The position numbers and the translations under genes were made by a program. Below are positions 57,759 to 64,000 of a DNA stretch of 64,000 nucleotides, one piece after another; positions within the stretch are counted from its first letter, which is position 1; every line of letters starts with the position of its first letter. The notes under the pieces were generated by a model. It made no database searches. It was not told the origin of the DNA and worked only from the letters and a program-made list of their open reading frames with translations. Source of the DNA: Ahaetulla prasina (Eukaryota > Chordata > Lepidosauria > Squamata > Colubridae). The stretch lies in NCBI RefSeq assembly GCF_028640845.1, contig NC_080542.1, positions 137,136,346 through 137,200,345 on the forward strand. The letters run 5' to 3'.

Positions 57759-58564
57759 GAGTGCATAGTCACAACTGGACAGTGGGTGGAGCAAGAGGCT
57801 CAAAAGGTACCCACCTTGGTTTCTCAGACTGTAAAGGCAATGGCAGGAGATTTGTACTTGCAGACTTTCAAGATTCTGTAACTGTAACTTTACAATAAAA
57901 TAGATTTAGCCTATCTGATCATGTTTCCTGTCTGGTCTACCTGATAAAGCTGACATCATCATCTTATGCAACAGAGGTCATTTTTTTGAGTCTTTAATGT
58001 ATAGTATCGCAGCCTCTTGTAATGACAGCTATCTGGCAAACCAAGCTTCTTCATAAAAAGATGACAGAAAACTGAGTAAAAAGTGACATTCGGTTGACTT
58101 GTTTATCTTTCATGTCAAGTAAAGTTTGCTTATGATTTTAACTAGTGACATTTTAAATGCGAGTGAATTTTCTTGAGTGCCTTATGTACTTTCTAGATAA
58201 TTAAATTACTTCTGGTACTTACTCATGTAGTGCACCATCATTTTTTCTATGACATCTGAGAAACTATTTTAGCCACTTAAATGTGGATAGTCTAATATTC
58301 ACCAGTTTGAAAGGAATGAAATAATGTGCACCTTTTTGACATTTTCTTTCTGACGGGCCACTTGCTTATCTAAAGTTAGTGGGTGGTATATCATAGTCAA
58401 TCTGACTTTATATTTCAGGATAATGTTCTGTTCTTTTTATTGTTCATGTGGAATATTATCTAGGTCATTTACATCATTCATGCTGGGTCAACAAAACTAT
58501 ATTTTGGAATATATGAAAAAAGAAAGTTTATCCTCATTCAAGTGATAGTTCAACTTAACAAATA
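57759..58564. other. Unique intronic sequence
   Basis: No gene recognised. Confidence 0.45.
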
Positions 58565-59250
58565 GTTTATTTTATTTTATTTTTATTTTATTTATTAAAT
58601 TTTTATACCACCCTTCTCCCGAAGGACTCAGGGCGGTTTACAGCCATAATAAAAAACAACAGCAAAATACACATAAAAACATGATTAAAAAACTTATTAT
58701 ACAAATGGCCGAATTAAAACAATTAAAAATAAAACCCCAATTTATAAAATATTAAAACGTTAAAACTAATTAAAATCCTATTAAAATCCTATGCCAGTCC
58801 TGCGCGAACAAACAAATAGGTCTTCAACTCTTGGCGGAAAGTCCGAAGGTCCGGCAATTGTCGAAGTCCAGGGGGAAGTTCGTTCCAAAGGGTGGGAGCC
58901 CCTACAGAGAAGGCCCTCCCCCTGGGGGCCACCAGCCGACATTGCTTGGCGGATGGCACCCTAAGGAGTCCCTCTCTGTGCGAGCGTACAGGTCGGTGGG
59001 AGGTATTCTGTAACAGCAGGCGGTCCCGTAAGTACCCTGGCCCTAAGCCATGGAGCGCTTTAAAGGTGGTCACCAACACCTTGAAGTGCACCCGAAAGAC
59101 CACAGGTAGCCAGTGCAGACTGCGCAGGAGAGGTGTTACATGGGAGCAACGTGTGGCTCCCACTATCACCCACGCAGCTGCGTTCTGAACCAACTGGAGC
59201 CTCCGGGTACTCTTCAAGGGGAGCCCCATGTAGAGAGCATTACAGTAAAT
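58565..59250 (-). mobile_element. L2 LINE 3' end with open C-terminal frame
   Basis: Minus strand: L2 tail at 58565-58640 (CCTTCTCCCGAAGGACTCAG reversed) and an open frame of 146 codons (58789-59229) with 'RRLQLVQNAAAWVI', 'LHWLPVVFRVHFKVL' and 'GAPTLWNELPPGLR', ending as at 10358. It stops at 59250, where Rex1 sequence begins. Confidence 0.88.
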
Positions 59251-60165
59251 AGTTTGACAGTGTTGAGGGAATTATTTGTTTAAGTAGAGTGATGGCCTTC
59301 GGGAAAAAACTGTTCTTGTGTCTAGTTGTTCTGGTGTGCAGTGCTCTATAGTGTCGTTTTGAGGGTAGGAGTTGAAACAGTTTATGTCCTAGATGTGAGG
59401 GATCTGTAAATACTTTCACGGCCCTCTTCTTGATTTGTGCAGTATATAGGTCCTCAATGGAAGGCAGGTTGGTAGCAATTATTTTTTCTGCAGTTCTAAT
59501 TATCCTCTGAAGTCTGTGTTTTTCTTGTTGGGTTGCAGAACCGAACCAGACAGTTATAGAGGTGCAAATGACAGACTCAATAATTCCTCTGTAGACAGAC
59601 TCAGTAATTCCTCTGAATCAGCAGCTCCTTGGGCAGTTTGAGCTTACTGAGTTGGCGCAGAAAGAACATTCTTTGTTGTCCTTTTTTGATGATGTTTTTG
59701 ATGTTAGCTGTCCATTTTAGATATTGCGATATGATAGAACCTAGAAATTTAAAGGTTTCTACTGTTGATACTGTGTTGTCAAGTATTGTGAGAGATGGAA
59801 GTATGGAAGGGTTTCTCCTAAGTCTACTACCACTTCTACGGTTTTGAGTGTGTTCAGTTCCAGATTGTTTTGGTTGCACTACAAGGCTAGTCATTCGACC
59901 TCTCATCTATATGCGGATTTGTCATTGTCTCGAATGAGACCAATCACTGTTGTGTCATCTGCGAACTTCAGTAGCTTAACAAATGGATCATTGGAGATGC
60001 AGTCATTGGTATACAGAGAGAAGAGAAGTGGGGAGAGCACACAGCCTTGGGGGGCCCCTGTGCTAATTGTACAGGTATTTGAGGTGATCTTGCTTAGCTT
60101 CACCTGCTGCTTCCTGTTTGTTAGGAAGCTTGTGATCCACTTACAAGTCTGTTCCGGTACCTGTA
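59251..60165 (-). mobile_element. Rex1/Babar LINE, reverse-transcriptase part, 3' end missing
   Basis: Minus-strand frames: 59903-60103 with 'STGAPQGCVLSPLLFSLYTN' and 'FADDTTVIGLI' (RT motifs B and C), and 59601-59906 with 'VETFKFLGSIIS' and 'QRMFFLRQLSKLKLPKELL'. Joined near 59906. The non-coding tail seen at 957-1200 is absent here. Confidence 0.87.
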
Positions 60166-62800
60166 GCTATAATCCCTATAAATCCAAACATTTTAGAAAG
60201 TGAGCTGAACTTATAATGAAGTAATTTTGGACTCTCCATGCAATAAAACAGCAGCAAAAAAACAGACTGACAATTTATATATTCAATATATTCTGAAGCA
60301 CACATTGGATTCAGTCAAACCTCTGATAAAAGTCATAACAATCTCAGCTCCTATTTCAGCTACTTTATGGAAATCCACACCATCCCAGAGACTATCTGTG
60401 CAGGAGGTAAATTTTTGACCAACAGAATCCCATGATGGGTGATACTGATATTTTTTGCAACTTTTCAGTAAATAACTTGGGTAGCAATAACTGCAACTAC
60501 TGTATATGTTTCTGATAAATGTTGATCATTCCTGCACATTGGCTTGGAGGAATTTTTTTTTTTGGAACTTCAGTTCATGGACAGACTCCTAATTATTTTC
60601 CTGTAGAATTTGCTAGAACAATTCAGAACTCATGATTCCCTCAATGATGGAAAGCTGCTTGGTTAGAAGTAGCAAACCAAGCCCAAACTGTGATAGTCCA
60701 CTAAGGTAATCTTTGATTTGTGACTGTAATTCACCCCAGAATTATTGTCGTAAATTATGTATTAAACTGCACCCAATTTGGTGTCTTTTTTGCAGTGGTG
60801 GTTAAACGAACACCAGAGTCTTTAAGAGAATGCCACATTTGTTAAGAAAATCCATTGTACCTACTGGGAAACACCTGGAAGTAAAGGCCAGTTTCTGGCA
60901 AAAAAGTAATAAATTGTAGTCATGTACTTGTGGGACACTGCAAATGGCTGCACACTGTAAATGCAGGCTAGTTGCCAACTGCCCAAAATCTCAGAGGGTA
61001 GAGGTTGTTAGAATTTCAAAACTGAGTCATAAATCACTATGGAGAGTGTCTGTTGTAAATTTGACTGTTGCCAAGCAACCAGTCATACGTCTAGGACTAC
61101 CTGTACCATGTTTTGTAGATGAGGTAAGGTTTTTATGTTGGGATGTAGTCTTTGCTTTTTTGCCAAACATTAATCTTTTCATGATTTTTTTCCTATAATT
61201 TTAATCTGTTTTTATATTTATATTTGCATATTTTATTGTACTGTAAACAACTCACATTCACCTTGAACTGCAAGATGGGTGTCAAATAGATTTAATAATA
61301 GATAAATAAAGCCTTAGGCCAACCATTTATGTCTGATTTGGTCATCTCTCTATGGAACATTATTTCCATAGGAGATCATGTTTTAGGATTTATTTAGGTC
61401 ATATTAAAATATTGAAAATTCAAAGGGTTTCACAAACGTTTAAGCACAACTATGTTGTCTTACTTTGTACTGTTGGTATAACATTGAACTTGATTTCCAC
61501 CGTTTCCACTGTTTCGCAATGAAAAACAATGTAGTGAATTTTCCCTACAGCGAATACTGAATAAATACCAAGCCTCTCTCCAGACATTGCCAATGATTGT
61601 TTTAAATTTAATACTGCAACTTAGGTTCAATATGAGCATATATATATTTTTAACTTCTGTGTGACTTTGGACTGATTGCCAGAAGTGAGGATATTTTCCA
61701 GTTAGGCTTCACTATTGTTTATATCACATTTTTAATTAGGATTTTCCCCCCCTCTTTGAATAGTGTTTCAGGCTGCTGGATTGTGACCTGGCAAGCTGTT
61801 CTCTTGATACCAGCTTAGCCTGGGATTGACATTTCCGCCCAATTTGTATATGACTGCTTGAGGTTTCTGTCTTGCTCTTGTCAACTGACTTGTTTGCTAC
61901 AAGAATGTCAGGGAATTAAAAAAAAAATCCTTTGTATTTTAGAATTCAAGTATATTGTATTTGAGACTTTTCCCTCTGTGTTTAAAAATCCTTACTCAAT
62001 GACCCAAACTGTATATTTTGCAAACTAGAAGACTGTTATTTTATGTTATGTGTTTTATAAGGTTTTGTATCATAGGAAGAGAGCGCTCTGCCTTAGCTGA
62101 CTGCTTAGATTTGGTTGTCTTGTCATAGGAAAAGTGGAACCATAATGGAAAAAGTGATATTGAGAGAACCCCAATCTCTCTGAAAAGGATCTTCTCCACA
62201 TTGGAGAAGTATTTGTGAAACAGCTCTTCCCATTCTCTTTTCCTTTCATTGCATTCCCAAAAAAACCCAAAAACAAACATCTTCCTCTTCAGGAATAATT
62301 GGGGGAAAAGTGATATTCAAAATGATGACCTGTTTAGCATCTGAATTTCTGCAAATAAACGTCAAAAATGCAATTTCTGTAGGCCCATTTGCAAACTAGT
62401 ATTAATTTAGTTTCAACCTATATTTGTTTCGTCTGTATTTTATACCATTCTGAATATGAATTATATTATTGAAGTAATGTTTAAGGGTATGTTGGAAAAC
62501 CACTAAAATGTTTTGTCTTTAAATTATTTAAATTTTGATTGAATGATTACATGGCATAATGTTATGTGTGAATGGCCTTGGGAGACACTGGGTGGGTAGA
62601 AGATGTGATGGCCAGGGAAAGTATGATAAGGGACTGGGAGTCTGCAGCTGCCTAAGGGCAGAGAAAGAAACTCAGAAAGGTCTGTTTCCTGCCTTCTCTG
62701 CCTAGGAAGGCTGATATGTGCCATCAAATCTTTGCTATCCATTAGCAACCAAATGGACTTTTAATATTTAAAACTTACTGTTATATTAATAACAACACAT
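60166..62800. other. Unique intronic sequence
   Basis: About 2.6 kb without a recognised gene or element. Confidence 0.45.
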
Positions 62801-63128
62801 AGTAAAGGTAAAGATAAAGGTTCCCCTGGCACATACGTGCTAGTCGTTGCCGATTCTATGGGGCGGTGCTCATCTCCGTTTCAAAGCTGAAGAGCCAGCA
62901 TGACTCAATGCCAAAGGCACACGGAACGCTGTTACCTTCCCACCAAAGGTGGTCCCTATTTTTTCTACTTGCATTTTTATGTGCTTTCGAAACTGCTAGG
63001 TTGGCAGAAGTTGGGACAAGTAACTGGAGCTCACCCTGTTACACGGCAGCACTAGGGATTCGAACTGCAGAGCTGCTGACCTTTCAATCGACAAGCTCAA
63101 CGCCTAGCCCCTGAGCCACCGCATCCCA
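62801..63128 (-). mobile_element. Sauria-type SINE
   Basis: As at 41221, with a small internal deletion (GAGCCAGCATGACTCAATG joins what is separated by ~35 bp there). tRNA-like head at 63060-63128 (reversed), tail AAAGGTAAAGATAAAGG. Confidence 0.88.
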
Positions 63129-63728
63129 TATAACCCATAGAATGTCTTTATAAATGTGGATTTTTTCCTTCCTTCCCTTCCTCGGATTTCTTGTTATTTT
63201 TAATAAAGCAGTATTCATAACTTTTAATTCTAGGATCTTTCAGTGATCATGCAGACTGCTGATATGTTCTTTCTGTCTCTTTAGTGTATTTCTATTTCAC
63301 TTTCATGGATTTGGAATTTTCTTTGCATTTTAAGAAAGAACACAAGAATTTTTATTTTAACTAAACTTAAGATCAAGCTCCTATTATTCTGAATGCACGA
63401 AAACCAGAATGATGAAACAGTTAAGAAATTAGTGTTTCAATGGCTTCATAAATCCCTCTTTAAATATAGGAAAACTAGATACTGTAGCTAAAGTATTCCT
63501 ATGCCTAGTGAAAAATAAGCAAACAGTAAGGTATGTTTTTATATTATATATACAGGTTGAAAAGAATCAGTTGGTAAATATAACATAGGTTATCTTCTCC
63601 CTGCCCAAAGCAGAAGAATCAACTATATGCATTCTTACAGAGTTGAATGTTATAATCAACATGTTGGTTGATTGTAATGAATTATCCTAAGAATAATTCT
63701 AATGCAATTTACGTTTTTTTCCTGTTAG
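63129..63728. other. Intronic sequence before exon
   Basis: No element recognised; ends in the acceptor TTTTTTCCTGTTAG. Confidence 0.5.
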
Positions 63729-64000
63729 GTTGGCGACATTCCACCAAGGTCCATGATCAACTATATGATGCAGAATTCTAAAGGAAAAACACCTGCTATG
63801 ACCTATTCAGTACCTGTCCATTCAAAGTATATTGAAAACATTCCTGCAAGGACCTTCAGCAAATCACAGATGGATAAATTTCAGCTAAAACCTGAAGAAC
63901 AATTAGACAGGAAAGATCTATTGATGACCCTTAATGCATATATCACTCAGAAATTACCAACCAAAAACCTTGATGGACGTTCGTCTGTTAGCAGGACTAA
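63729..64000 (+). CDS. PTPRN2: PTPRN2 (phogrin) lumenal exon, partial
   Basis: Starts after the acceptor AG at 63727-63728 in phase 0, matching the phase-0 end of the exon at 42394, and stays open to the window end (90 codons plus 2 nt), so it continues beyond. It encodes 'VGDIPPRSMINYMMQ', then 'MDKFQLKPEEQLDRKDLLMT' and 'LNAYITQKLP'. The D-R-(K/H)-x-L-M-x-x-L-x-A-Y pattern and its place after two linking exons correspond to the lumenal domain of phogrin. The catalytic-like phosphatase domain lies far downstream, outside the window. It is possible in principle that this is PTPRN, but the first exon argues for PTPRN2. Confidence 0.9.

Overview
The window is vertebrate intronic DNA, most likely from a squamate and probably a snake. 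The pointers are tRNA-derived Sauria-type SINEs, CR1 LINE copies ending in (ATTCT)n microsatellites, a GATA array, many hAT miniature elements, L2 and Rex1 LINE copies, a SPIN-like hAT element and several families of Penelope-like elements (PLEs). There are no bacterial genes, operons, rRNA or free-standing tRNA genes.

Host gene. I recognise one host gene. Three + strand exons with correct splice signals and matching reading phases (39330-39450, 42244-42394, and 63729 running off the window end) encode the lumenal N-terminal part of PTPRN2 (phogrin / IA-2beta), a receptor-type tyrosine-phosphatase-like protein of dense-core secretory granules. The rest of the window is intron: at least 39.3 kb before the first of these exons, 2.8 kb between the first two, and 21.3 kb before the third.

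Region by region. 1-9 kb: L2, Rex1 and CR1 tails, unique intron, and an L1-like insertion with a long target-site duplication. 9-16 kb: a PLE pair split by a hAT element, a decayed L2, a LINE inserted into a SINE, and a second PLE pair. 16-27 kb: CR1 and other LINE fragments, hAT elements, GATA repeats, a long hairpin and nested CR1/hAT insertions. 27-32 kb: a near full-length but broken L2. 32-35 kb: hAT elements, one carrying an apparent protein-coding fragment. 35-39 kb: a triple nest (PLE in LINE in CR1), then a ~0.9 kb tandem duplication just upstream of the first PTPRN2 exon. 40-44 kb: a 5'-truncated PLE, a SINE, an inverted repeat, the second exon and a SPIN-like element. 44-51 kb: LINE and PLE material, including opposed PLE copies with reverse-transcriptase and GIY-YIG endonuclease domains. 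51-64 kb: older relics, PLE family 2, L2, Rex1, a SINE and the third exon.

The most interesting signal is a conserved ~34-nt core in the terminal repeats of three otherwise different PLE families: CTGANGA, a paired stem, then GAAA(C/T)(G/A)TC. It resembles a minimal hammerhead ribozyme and shows compensatory base changes. Other items worth a second look are a hAT element with a captured coding fragment, evidence that a PTPRN2 exon was once duplicated and then lost, and repeated PLE insertion at (TA)n/(CA)n tracts. Repeat boundaries are read by eye and are approximate unless a target-site duplication is given.
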